A stretch of DNA of 12,732 nucleotides from NCBI RefSeq assembly GCF_019052365.1, contig NZ_JAHQUY010000076.1, positions 1-12,732 of the forward strand, in the 5' to 3' direction. The first letter of the stretch is position 1. Each line of letters begins with the position of its first letter. Positions 1 through 6,537 of the stretch are shown here, piece by piece. The translations under genes and the position numbers were made by a program. The notes below the pieces were generated by a model. It had not been told where the DNA came from, made no database searches, and saw only the letters and a list, made by a program, of their open reading frames with translations. Source of the DNA: Leyella stercorea (GTDB taxonomy: Bacteria > Bacteroidota > Bacteroidia > Bacteroidales > Bacteroidaceae).

Positions 1-223
1 AGAAAAGAACGCCTAAAAAGGCAAAAAATAGCAAAATAGAGCATTTGTTTTGAGTTTCAAGTGGTTGTGGCAGTCTTTGGCTTTAATTGTCAGTGACAAG
101 GAAATGAGGAAAAAGCAGATTAGAGAAGTAGAAACGCTTTCAAATCATTACCCAATGGAAACGCCCTAATAAGCATTTTTAACGGTGGCGGTTCATATTT
201 CCCCATTCTGCGTAGGTTTTGGC
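1..223. other. Left flank, no gene seen
   Basis: This AT-rich stretch upstream of the integrase has no convincing coding region. It contains a short GCCT-AAAA-AGGC hairpin at 11-22, the candidate left attachment core at 141-152 and most of a 39-bp sequence (189-227) repeated upstream of the primase-helicase gene. No tRNA or other RNA gene is recognisable. Confidence 0.6.
141..152 (+). repeat. Candidate attL core, 12-bp direct repeat
   Basis: CAAATCATTACC occurs here, about 125 bp before the integrase start, and again in the same orientation at 12643-12654, just outside the RM operon promoter. Tyrosine-recombinase elements are flanked by short identical cores of this kind, with the integrase close to one end. 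A chance 12-mer match between two AT-rich regions of about 200-270 bp is uncommon but not negligible. Confidence 0.35.
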
Positions 224-227
224 TTTG
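189..227 (+). repeat. 39-bp upstream element, copy A
   Basis: This matches 3836-3874 at 33 of 39 positions, with an uninterrupted 17-bp core CCATTCTGCGTAGGTTT. It begins CGGTTCA and ends in TTTG, which is the -33 box of the integrase promoter. The second copy stands in exactly the same relation to the primase-helicase promoter, so this is a candidate binding site for a shared regulator. Confidence 0.75.
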
Positions 228-254
228 CCATGCAACTCTCATAGTTTAATTTTG
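224..254 (+). promoter_or_regulatory. Integrase promoter (Bacteroidetes type)
   Basis: The -33 box TTTG is at 224-227, followed by a 19-bp spacer and the -7 box TAATTTTG at 247-254, a perfect TAnnTTTG. Transcription would start near 261, leaving a leader of about 15-17 nt before the ATG at 278. Confidence 0.75.
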
Positions 255-277
255 CACCGAACAAAAAAGTAAGAATT

Positions 278-1345
278 ATGAGATGCACTTTCAAGACAGT
301 CTTCTATGTAAATGGAAGCAAGGAGAGAAACGGAATTGTCCCTATCATGGGACGTGTGACAATCAACGGAACTATCGCACAGTTCAGTTGCAAGCAGAGC
401 GTTACCAAGGCTATCTGGGATGCCAAGGGCAACAGAGCCATAGGTAAGAGTAAGGAAGCCAAGGAGGTGAACTTCGTGCTTGACAACATCAAGGCGCAAA
501 TCGCCAAGCATTACCAACGTCTTTCCGACCGTGAGGCGTTCGTTACCGCTGAAATGGTGAGAAATGCCTACCAAGGCATTGGCACGGAGTACGAGACTTT
601 GCTCAGAGCTTTTGACAAGGAGAACGCCGCCTTTGCCAAGCGTGTCGGCAAGGACAGGGCAAAGACTACTTACAACAAGTACCTAACGGTGAGAAAGTAT
701 GTTGCCGAGTTCATCAAGTATCAGTACAAGCGCAGCGACATGTCCATGAATGAGCTTACCGAGGAGTTCATCCGTGACTATTGTCTGTACTTGAAGAATG
801 TGGTAGGACTTGCGCAGTCCTCCATTTGGATTTACTCCATTCCGCTGAAACATATCGTTACGACCGCACACTACAATGGCAAGATACCGAGAAATCCATT
901 TGCCATGTACCATGTTGACCCAGACCACAAGGAACGTGAGTTCTTGACATTGGACGAGCTAACCGCCATGACTGAGATAAAGTTGGAAGGCCCAAACATG
1001 GCTTTTGCGAGAGACCTTTTCATTTTTGGTTGTTGGACAGGTATCTCTTTCATAGACATCAAGAACTTGACGGAGGACAACATCTGTATAGTTAATGGTG
1101 CTCCTTGGATTGTGTCGAAGCGTCAGAAGACAGGTGTACCATTCCAAATCAAGCTGATGGATATACCTATACAGATTATTGAGAGATACAAATCATTCAG
1201 AAAAGACTGTCACTTATTCCATATTGGTGACCATGGAACTATCAATAAGCATATCAAGCGAGTTGCTGCAATGTGTGGTATCAAAAAGCAAGTTTCGTTC
1301 CACGTATCTCGTCATAGTTGGGCAGTTTTGGCTTTAGAATATGGT
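278..1345 (+). pseudogene. int: Tyrosine recombinase (integrase), N-terminal 356 residues, split by an IS
   Basis: This is the 5' part of a Bacteroidetes-type tyrosine integrase that would insert and excise the element. Visible in order are an arm-binding N-terminal domain (about residues 1-90), a SAM-like core-binding domain (about 105-210) and most of the catalytic domain. Catalytic landmarks are Lys284 in R-Q-K-T and H-V-S-R at 342-345. The place of the first catalytic Arg is taken by Ser257 (T-G-I-S-F), as known for the CTnDOT integrase. The remaining His and the nucleophilic Tyr lie beyond the insertion, in 3043-3198. Joining 278-1345 to 3043-3198 restores one frame of 407 aa, a normal family length. 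As it stands, translation runs past Gly356 into insertion-sequence DNA and stops at 1387, so the product lacks the nucleophile. Confidence 0.93.
1341..1345 (+). repeat. Target-site duplication, left copy
   Basis: ATGGT here is repeated at 3038-3042 on the other side of the insertion sequence. The preceding T (1340 and 3037) also matches, so the duplication could be counted as 6 bp (TATGGT). Removing one copy plus the insertion restores the integrase frame. Confidence 0.85.
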
Positions 1346-1386
1346 AGGGATGCTCGTAAATCAGTCAAAAACAACCTAACGATCTA

Positions 1387-1418
1387 ATTGTCAGTGTTAT
1401 AAGAATTTTGTATCTTTG
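1387..1418 (+). promoter_or_regulatory. Transposase promoter inside the IS left end
   Basis: ATTG at 1387-1390 serves as the -33 box. A 20-bp spacer and a perfect -7 box TATCTTTG at 1411-1418 follow. The start of transcription would be near 1425, just before the leader hairpin at 1437-1470. Confidence 0.65.
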
Positions 1419-1436
1419 CATAAAATAATAAAAAAT

Positions 1437-1470
1437 CCCCCAAACTGCTTTGACCGGCCTGTTTTGGGGG
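1437..1470. terminator. Hairpin in transposase leader; minus-strand terminator
   Basis: CCCCCAAA (1437-1444) pairs with TTTGGGGG (1463-1470) around an 18-nt loop. On the minus strand the stem is followed directly by ATTTTTTATTATT, a classic intrinsic terminator, so it would stop transcripts entering the IS from the right. On the plus strand it lies in the transposase mRNA leader, 18 nt before the ATG, where it could limit transposase translation. Confidence 0.6.
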
Positions 1471-1488
1471 AAACGAAAAATAATCGTC

Positions 1489-2874
1489 ATGGCAAAGGTA
1501 CTACAATTTTCTGAAATAACACCAGGTCTTGCGTTCACAGAGTTTGATTTTTACAAAGATTATGAAGAGTCGTTCAAAAAGAGTGAACTCGGACGCTTTC
1601 ATGCCCTCCTTCCGTTGCGTGAGATGGCCATTAGATTCGGTTTGATTGACTCTGTTCCACGCAGAAAAGTCGGTCGCAAATCTTACTTCAGTCCTGAAGG
1701 CAAGGTGGCACTCATGTTCCTCAAGTCGTATACCGGATTGTCTGCCCCAAAACTTATGGAGCAGCTCAACGCCAACATACACTATCAGATATTCTGTGGC
1801 ATCCGAATAAGTTCAGCCAATCCCCTGACCAACTACAAGCTCATAGATGATATTATCCTTGAACTGTCCAAGCGCCTGAAGATCCAGACTCAGCAGGAGT
1901 CATTGGCAGAAACATGGAAACCATACATGAGGAATCTTGATACAATCTATACCGATGCAACGTGCTACGAAAGCAGCATGCGTTACCCCACTGACACAAA
2001 GTTGCTATGGGAATGCGTAGAGAAGGTATATACAATGATGTGTGAGGCAAGTAAGGAACTCGGCATTCACCGCATGAGGACGAAGTACCTTGATGTTGCC
2101 CACGACAACATGGCCTATGTGAAGCAACGCCACCACACCAACAAGCGTACTCGCAGGATGATCCGTCGACAGTTGGATCTGTTAGGGAAAATTCTCAAAG
2201 AGTTAAGAAGACTCGACAGAGAAAATCCCTGCGCAGGAATCTTCTCCGATAAGCAACTCGCAGAAATAGAGACGATAACGAAGATATACCGTCAGCAGCA
2301 TAAGCATCACGAGAGTGGCAATGCCAAGGAGAGCATTCCTAATCGTATCGTAAGCGTCAACAAACCATACATACGTCCAATCGTCCGTGGCAAGGAAGTA
2401 AAGAAGGTCGAGTTTGGAGCCAAGTGTAACAACATACAGGTTGATGGTCTGTCGTTCATCGAGAAGCTTTCGTTCAACGCATTCAATGAGGGTACTCGTA
2501 TTGTGCATTGTGTAAAGCTTGCAGAGAAACTCTTTGGAGAGAAGATCACCAAACTGGCTGGCGACTGCAGTTATTCTGGTAATGCCAACCGTTCTTTCTG
2601 CAGTGAACAAAACATAGTGACTTCATTCTCGCAGAAAGGCAGGAAGCGAGAAACCACGTCCACTGTCAGCATGGTCAAGAAAGAACTTGCCCGTGTACGA
2701 GCCACAGCAATGGAAGGATCCTTTGGAACGCAGAAGGAACATTACGGACTCAAGCGGATAAGCGGCCGAATCAAGAAGACAGAAATCCTAATCATCTTCT
2801 TCGGCATCCACACGGCTAATGCAGTACAACTGGCAAGAAGAATTGCAAAAGCGGAACTCCATCAGGCTGCTTAA
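1489..2874 (+). CDS. IS transposase, DDE type (IS5/IS1182-like)
   Basis: This 461-aa protein would cut and join the ends of the surrounding insertion sequence. The N-terminal part (about 35-110) resembles the DUF772-like region of IS5/IS1182 transposases. The catalytic acidic residues are best placed at Asp156 (Y-T-D-A-T), Asp359 (A-G-D-C-S-Y-S-G) and Glu409 (A-M-E-G-S-F-G-T-Q-K-E-H-Y-G-L), with a long basic, helical insertion between the first two. The ATG at 1489 is chosen over an in-frame TTG at 1450 because the TTG lies in the loop of the leader hairpin. No clear Shine-Dalgarno sequence precedes it. The frame is intact. It reads in the same direction as the interrupted integrase. The DDE call is firm; the family name is less so. 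Confidence 0.9.
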   Translation: MAKVLQFSEITPGLAFTEFDFYKDYEESFKKSELGRFHALLPLREMAIRFGLIDSVPRRKVGRKSYFSPEGKVALMFLKSYTGLSAPKLMEQLNANIHYQIFCGIRISSANPLTNYKLIDDIILELSKRLKIQTQQESLAETWKPYMRNLDTIYTDATCYESSMRYPTDTKLLWECVEKVYTMMCEASKELGIHRMRTKYLDVAHDNMAYVKQRHHTNKRTRRMIRRQLDLLGKILKELRRLDRENPCAGIFSDKQLAEIETITKIYRQQHKHHESGNAKESIPNRIVSVNKPYIRPIVRGKEVKKVEFGAKCNNIQVDGLSFIEKLSFNAFNEGTRIVHCVKLAEKLFGEKITKLAGDCSYSGNANRSFCSEQNIVTSFSQKGRKRETTSTVSMVKKELARVRATAMEGSFGTQKEHYGLKRISGRIKKTEILIIFFGIHTANAVQLARRIAKAELHQAA

Positions 2875-2880
2875 CCTCAT

Positions 2881-2912
2881 ATAGCATTATCCTCCATGCA
2901 AGGGATAACTAT
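2881..2912 (+). other. Imperfect hairpin after transposase
   Basis: ATAG (2881-2884) and TTATCC (2887-2892) pair with GGATAA (2903-2908) and CTAT (2909-2912), leaving a two-base CA bulge. It starts 7 nt after the transposase stop but has no T tract, so it may only protect the mRNA 3' end. The rest of 2913-3037 shows nothing recognisable apart from the terminal inverted repeat. Confidence 0.35.
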
Positions 2913-3037
2913 GCCCTGACAAGACAAGAATCGACTAAAATTACGATAAAACTCCGGAAATAAGCAGACGATGGCAACCTCGGAAGGCATACCCTCGTCT
3001 ATAGATATTGAATTCTTAGAATTAAACGACAACCCCT

Positions 3038-3042
3038 ATGGT
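3038..3042 (+). repeat. Target-site duplication, right copy
   Basis: ATGGT matches 1341-1345 and marks the right edge of the insertion. The integrase frame resumes at 3043. Confidence 0.85.
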
Positions 3043-3198
3043 ATGCCGATAGAGAGCGTGAGCAAGATTCTCGGTCACACGAACATCACCACAACACAGA
3101 TATACGCCAAGGTGACAAGTAACAAACTTGACCATGACATATCTGTTTTTGAAAGTCGAATCAAGGGGCATTTGCCTGTAATAGGAGGAATGGTATGA
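3043..3198 (+). pseudogene. int: Integrase C-terminal fragment with catalytic His and Tyr
   Basis: These 51 residues complete the integrase interrupted at 1345. I-L-G-H-T-N contains the third catalytic His (His368 of the rebuilt protein), and T-T-T-Q-I-Y-A-K-V holds the nucleophilic Tyr (Tyr377). The frame is open back to about 2971 inside the insertion sequence, but those upstream residues are IS-derived and no promoter is visible for them. The final codons overlap the next gene by ATGA (3195-3198), so the integrase and that gene were originally translationally coupled. Confidence 0.92.
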
Positions 3199-3566
3199 AA
3201 AGGACAATTATCACTATGGACGGAAATGGGACACTTTCCATTCCGTCCAACTTAGAGAACTTGTGGATGGGTGAAGGCGAGTTGGTGAATATATTTCATG
3301 CCACAGCTCCCAAACTCAACTCTGTGATACGAGCCATATATAAGGAAGGTATGCTGTCTATGTCAGAAGTTCAACGCAAGGACAAAACTTCCGTTGGCGT
3401 TTGGCAAACGCTGTATAGTTTTCCGATGATAGTTACCATTAGCTTTCGTCTCCACTCTTTTGGCGCAGCACAACTTCGTGATGCAATCCTCAAGAGATTG
3501 TACGGAGCAAAAGAGAAAAGTACCATAATCCTACAACTCTATGGAGGTACAAACACCTTTAGCTAA
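3195..3566 (+). CDS. Small RhuM-like (HTH-type) protein
   Basis: This 123-aa protein resembles the core of the RhuM family. L-W-M-G-E-G-E-L-V-N-I-F (23-34) followed by I-R-A-I-Y-K-E-G-M-L (45-54) matches the family pattern of W-(L/M)-x-x-x-x-(M/L)-x-x-(L/I)-F and I-F-K-E-G-E-L. The later Y-S-F-P-M-I-V-T-I-S-F-R-L matches the Y-N-L-D-x-I-I-x-V-G-Y-R segment. The first part probably forms a helix-turn-helix, so DNA binding is likely; the precise role is unknown. The start is well placed: AGGAGG at 3183-3188 lies 6 nt before the ATG, which overlaps the integrase stop. Co-expression with the integrase suggests an excision or regulatory partner (inference). The IS now cuts it off from the integrase promoter. 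Family assignment is by pattern memory only. Confidence 0.65.
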   Translation: MKRTIITMDGNGTLSIPSNLENLWMGEGELVNIFHATAPKLNSVIRAIYKEGMLSMSEVQRKDKTSVGVWQTLYSFPMIVTISFRLHSFGAAQLRDAILKRLYGAKEKSTIILQLYGGTNTFS

Positions 3567-3660
3567 ATATGATTGAATACTTGGCAGTTTAGTGAGGTGC
3601 TGTCGTACTGATTCATTGTCGTATCGAGAAGTGTTGTCGTGAGAAAAAGCAGAACTTTTG

Positions 3661-3710
3661 ATGTCATACGTTTTATATGTTTATCGTATGACATGTAAAA
3701 CGTATGACAT
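3661..3710. repeat. Three copies of a 10-bp element, with a 15-bp inverted repeat
   Basis: ATGTCATACG lies at 3661-3670, and its complement CGTATGACAT at 3685-3694 and 3701-3710. The first and third copies extend to a perfect 15-bp inverted repeat (3661-3675 with 3696-3710). The first can pair with either the second or the third, giving two mutually exclusive hairpins. This could be an iteron-like replication site for the downstream primase-helicase or an operator. The 3567-3660 stretch before it has only three loose copies of TGTCGT (3601, 3617, 3635). Confidence 0.7.
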
Positions 3711-3730
3711 ACAGGAATGCATTTTTGTTC

Positions 3731-3775
3731 ATCCCGAGGAACGGTTTCTTTGTAAGCCTTTCTTCGGGATTTTTC
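3731..3775 (+). terminator. Intrinsic terminator of the int/RhuM-like unit
   Basis: ATCCCGAGGAA (3731-3741) pairs with TTCTTCGGGAT (3760-3770), an 11-bp stem with one G-U pair and an 18-nt loop, followed by TTTTCGTTTT. It lies 165 bp after the RhuM-like stop and isolates the next promoter. Confidence 0.75.
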
Positions 3776-3835
3776 GTTTTGCCTTATCCCCCAAAGCTAC
3801 ATCAAACACCTTGATTTTCTATCTTTTAACACTGT

Positions 3836-3874
3836 CGGTTCAAACTTCTCCATTCTGCGTAGGTTTGAGTTTTG
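3836..3874 (+). repeat. 39-bp upstream element, copy B
   Basis: This second copy of the 189-227 sequence has 33 of 39 bases identical and the same 17-bp core. It ends in TTTG at 3871-3874, which is the -33 box of the primase-helicase promoter. Spacing to the -7 box is 19 bp in both copies. Confidence 0.75.
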
Positions 3875-3901
3875 TATTTTGATTTTCCGCCATTACCTTT
3901 G
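3871..3901 (+). promoter_or_regulatory. Primase-helicase promoter
   Basis: The -33 box TTTG (3871-3874), a 19-bp spacer and the -7 box TACCTTTG (3894-3901) match the Bacteroidetes consensus. This is the only clear promoter found for the helicase, primase and relaxase series. Confidence 0.75.
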
Positions 3902-3924
3902 CAACTTTAATTTTTATAAGTTAC

Positions 3925-3931
3925 AAAGGAG
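3925..3931 (+). promoter_or_regulatory. Ribosome binding site
   Basis: AAAGGAG ends 5 nt before the ATG at 3937. Such strong Shine-Dalgarno sequences are uncommon in Bacteroidetes, and this one fixes the start over the in-frame ATG two codons later. Confidence 0.6.
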
Positions 3932-3936
3932 AATTT

Positions 3937-5193
3937 ATGAACATGACAAATGACAACAAACTGCCAGTCGAAGTTGCTACCATGCAGCCACAGGCACCAC
4001 CTCCACCAAACGAGGTGTTCATCCGTGTTGGCACAACCTTATACAAGGTGGTTGACCAACCTACTATCAATGGAGGGAAGGTAAGAAAGCGCATCCCTTG
4101 GAACATGGAAACCTTGCGTCAGGACTACGGCAAGGAGTTCATCAAGTATGTCCACAAGTATGACGGATTCTGTACCGTTCCCGAACATGTGAACCACCGA
4201 ACTGTAATAGACGGTTTTCTCAATCTCTACGAGCCGATAAGCCACAAGCCAATGAAAGGGGATTTTCCGAACATCAAGAAATTGCTTTTTCACATCTTCG
4301 GTGAGCAATACGAGCTTGGCATGGACTATCTGCAACTGCTCTATCTCAGACCTGTGCAGAAACTTCCAATTCTTTTGCTTGTGTCTGAGGAGAGGAACAC
4401 AGGCAAGACCACGTTCTTGAACTTTCTGAAAGCGTTGTTCCAAGACAACGTTACGTTCAATACCAACGAGGACTTCCGCAGTCAGTTCAATGCAGATTGG
4501 GCTGGCAAGCTGCTCATAGTCGTGGATGAGGTGCTACTCAGTCGCAGGGAGGATTCTGAGCGTTTAAAGAATCTCAGCACCACACTCTCCTACAAGGTGG
4601 AAGCCAAGGGCAAGGACAGAAACGAGATTTCTTTCTTTGCCAAGTTTGTGCTGTGCTCCAACAACGAATCCCTGCCTGTCATCATTGACGAGGGCGAGAC
4701 CCGATATTGGGTGAGGAAGATTTCATCGTTGCAATCGGACGATACCGACTTCTTGCGTAAACTGATTGCTGAGATACCTGCTTTCCTGTTCCATCTGCAA
4801 GGCAGAACGCTGTCAACACAGCAGAAGAGCCGAATGTGGTTCGCCCCCGAGCAGATTGCGACTGATGCCTTGCGGAGAATCATCCGCTGCAACCGCAACA
4901 GACTTGAGGTGGAACTATCGGAGTTGTTTCTTGAAATTATGGAAAACACCCAGACAGATAGCTTACAGTTCTGCCTCAATGATGCCCTTTCCTTATTGCA
5001 GTGCAACCACGTGAAAGCGGAGAAGCACCTTGTGCGAAAGACAGTGCAAGACTGTTGGAAACTGCAACCTGCACCAAATGGTCTCACATACACTACATAC
5101 GAGTATAATTACAACAATGGTTGCCAATATTCACCCATCAAACGTGTGGGCAGATTCTACACCATAACGAGAGACAAATTAAACGGCAAATAA
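3937..5193 (+). CDS. Superfamily-3 type primase-helicase
   Basis: This 418-aa protein is a primase-helicase of the kind found in Bacteroidetes mobile elements (DUF5906-like), expected to unwind DNA during replication of the excised or transferred element. The ATPase core is clear: Walker A at about 150-158 (S-E-E-R-N-T-G-K-T), Walker B L-L-I-V-V-D-E at 192-198, and a sensor Asn in F-V-L-C-S-N-N (237-243). The first 25 residues are a Pro/Gln-rich tail. The C-terminal third (about 300-418) is probably a DNA-binding region with no motif I recognise. It is the first gene of the replication/mobilization series and has its own promoter. A separate primase gene follows, so this protein supplies the helicase half. 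The exact origin it acts on is unknown. Confidence 0.85.
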   Translation: MNMTNDNKLPVEVATMQPQAPPPPNEVFIRVGTTLYKVVDQPTINGGKVRKRIPWNMETLRQDYGKEFIKYVHKYDGFCTVPEHVNHRTVIDGFLNLYEPISHKPMKGDFPNIKKLLFHIFGEQYELGMDYLQLLYLRPVQKLPILLLVSEERNTGKTTFLNFLKALFQDNVTFNTNEDFRSQFNADWAGKLLIVVDEVLLSRREDSERLKNLSTTLSYKVEAKGKDRNEISFFAKFVLCSNNESLPVIIDEGETRYWVRKISSLQSDDTDFLRKLIAEIPAFLFHLQGRTLSTQQKSRMWFAPEQIATDALRRIIRCNRNRLEVELSELFLEIMENTQTDSLQFCLNDALSLLQCNHVKAEKHLVRKTVQDCWKLQPAPNGLTYTTYEYNYNNGCQYSPIKRVGRFYTITRDKLNGK

Positions 5194-5203
5194 TTTGATG
5201 AAT

Positions 5204-5426
5204 TGTTGAACATTATGAAATAAGTATTGAATATCAGATATTTATGGTTCTACATATTCTCAACATAATACTCAACAAAAGAATGGGACTGATGAAAAGA
5301 GAAAACATGATGGTTCATACCTATCTTTCTCTTTTGCTCCGTAAATTGTTGTGACGAGGAATTTGTTGAGAGTTTGTTGTAATGCTAATTCGTTGGTTCT
5401 CATAATATTATTCATTATTTTCAACA
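5204..5426. repeat. TGTTGA/TCAACA repeats in helicase-primase gap
   Basis: The 274-bp gap between helicase and primase (5194-5467) has no gene but holds five copies of TGTTGA or its complement, at 5204, 5260, 5272, 5364 and 5421. It also contains additional TTGTTG runs at 5346 and 5374. Two copies form a tandem A-T-(T/A)-C-T-C-A-A-C-A pair 12 bp apart (5256-5277). This many copies is well above chance. An origin of replication or a protein-binding leader for the primase gene are the likeliest explanations. No consensus -7 promoter box is visible in the gap. Confidence 0.55.
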
Positions 5427-5467
5427 GCTCATCAAAAATACATTCACCACTTAATCCACAGTAAGAC

Positions 5468-6418
5468 ATGAACATTCAAGAAGCAAAGCAAATCAAGATT
5501 GCAGACTATCTGCAAAGTTTGGGACACCGTCCTGTCAAGCAGCAGGGCGCAAACCTTTGGTACAAGTCACCATTGAGAAACGAGAGTGAGGCATCTTTCA
5601 AAGTGAACACTACGATGAACAGTTGGTTCGATTTCGGAGTGGGCAAGGGCGGCAACATCATCACCCTTGCGTCATACCTCTACGCATCAGATAGCTTGCC
5701 ATATCTCTTGGACAAGCTGGAGAAGCAAGCACTCCATGTCCGCCCGACCGACTTTTCTTTCATTCAGCAAGCCTCTGAGCCGAGTTTTGAGAGATTAGAG
5801 GTTAGGGAACTTAACCATCCTGCACTCCTGCGCTATCTGAGCGAGCGTAAGATTAACCTGCATATTGCCAGAAAGGAATGTGTGGAACTCCACTTCTCGC
5901 ATGGTGGCAAAAGCTACTTCGCCATCGGTTTCAAGAACAAGTCGGGCGGTTACGAGGTGCGCAACCTATTCTTCAAGGGCTGCATGTCACCCAAGGACAT
6001 CACACATATCCGACAGCAAGGCGAGCCAAGATACTCTTGCTATGTTTTCGAGGGCATGATGGACTATCTTTCCTTTCTCTCGTTACGCATGGAGAAGTTT
6101 CCGTCTTGTCCGTCATTGGAAGCGCAGGACTACGTGATACTCAACTCCACAAGCAATGTGGACAAGGCTGTTGACGCACTCCACGGCTACGAGCGCATCA
6201 GTTGTCTGCTCGACAACGACGAGGCAGGGCGGAAGGCAACGCTTGCCATCGAGAACGCCCTCAGCTACCGTGTGAGGGATGCATCCCACTTGTACAGCGA
6301 GTACAACGACTTGAACGACTATCTGTGCGGAGTGAAATCCAAACAGTCGGTACACCAAGTACAGCCTGTTAAGCGGACTGCTCCACCTCGGAAGAAAGGC
6401 GCAGCCTTAGGTATGTAG
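5468..6418 (+). CDS. DNA primase, CHC2-like and Toprim domains
   Basis: This 316-aa protein is a short DnaG-related primase as found on Bacteroidetes integrative elements; it would make primers for copying the transferred or excised strand. An N-terminal CHC2-like fold spans about 30-75 (Y-K-S-P-L-R-N-E ... S-F-K-V-N ... W-F-D-F-G-V-G-K-G-G-N), but the zinc-binding Cys/His residues are missing. The Toprim domain follows: V-F-E-G-M-M-D at 193-199 (Glu195) and L-L-D-N-D-E-A-G at 247-254 (Asp249, Asp251), with N-D-L-N-D-Y at 280-285. The C-terminal 25 residues are basic and low-complexity. No helicase-binding domain is present, consistent with a separate helicase upstream. Its start is the first ATG of the frame. 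It lies 274 bp after the helicase and probably shares its transcript. Confidence 0.85.
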   Translation: MNIQEAKQIKIADYLQSLGHRPVKQQGANLWYKSPLRNESEASFKVNTTMNSWFDFGVGKGGNIITLASYLYASDSLPYLLDKLEKQALHVRPTDFSFIQQASEPSFERLEVRELNHPALLRYLSERKINLHIARKECVELHFSHGGKSYFAIGFKNKSGGYEVRNLFFKGCMSPKDITHIRQQGEPRYSCYVFEGMMDYLSFLSLRMEKFPSCPSLEAQDYVILNSTSNVDKAVDALHGYERISCLLDNDEAGRKATLAIENALSYRVRDASHLYSEYNDLNDYLCGVKSKQSVHQVQPVKRTAPPRKKGAALGM

Positions 6419-6483
6419 GCGGTTCCTGCTCCAATGGCTATTCTGAACGGAAAAGCCATAGCTCAATAGGGCGTTTTCTTGAC

Positions 6484-6501
6484 GCAGTGGCACGCCACCG
6501 C
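6484..6501. repeat. Inverted repeat in candidate oriT
   Basis: GTGGC (6487-6491) and GCCAC (6494-6498) are separated by AC. The stem extends by two further pairs (6484-6485 with 6500-6501) across one mismatch. No T tract follows, so it is not a plus-strand terminator. Confidence 0.6.
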
Positions 6502-6520
6502 TAAAAACACCCATTTGAGC

Positions 6521-6537
6521 AAAGGGGCATCCCCTTT
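6521..6537. repeat. Perfect 7-3-7 inverted repeat in candidate oriT
   Basis: AAAGGGG, CAT, CCCCTTT form a perfect stem with a 3-nt loop. It is the most stable compact hairpin in the leader and a plausible relaxase recognition hairpin. Confidence 0.65.

Larger units (their letters stand above)
1346..3037 (+). mobile_element. Insertion sequence, about 1.69 kb, DDE transposase
   Basis: A single-gene insertion sequence interrupts the integrase. Its borders are set by the ATGGT duplication on both sides. The left end begins AGGGATGCTCGTAAA and the right end, read inward on the opposite strand, begins AGGGGTTGTCGTTTA; these match at 10 of 15 positions without gaps and form the imperfect terminal inverted repeats. 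The right end could be 3036 if the duplication is 6 bp. The element carries its own promoter, a leader hairpin and one transposase gene. Ends and gene both look intact, so it is probably recent and possibly still active. The transposase suggests the IS5/IS1182-like group, but exact family assignment is uncertain. Confidence 0.9.

Noticed and set aside
84..95. TAATTGTCAGTG repeated at 1385-1396
   Set aside because: One copy is inside the IS near its promoter and the other is in the left flank; no wider similarity, so probably chance.
109..119. GAAAAAGCAGA also found near 3643
   Set aside because: An 11-bp A-rich match at different distances from the 39-bp repeats; no consistent architecture.
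1450..1488. In-frame TTG giving a longer transposase
   Set aside because: The TTG lies in the loop of the leader hairpin, and a proper ATG follows at 1489 with a typical transposase N-terminus.
2971..3042. Possible separate small gene starting in the IS and running into the integrase tail
   Set aside because: The first 24 codons are IS-end sequence; only the part from 3043 is integrase, and no promoter is visible.
3601..3641. Three TGTCGT copies resembling a short array
   Set aside because: Units are only 6-7 bp, spacing is uneven (16 and 18 bp) and spacers show no CRISPR-like features.
3658..3882. Small open frame between the RhuM-like and helicase genes
   Set aside because: It runs through the 10-bp repeat cluster, the terminator and the 39-bp element, so coding is unlikely.
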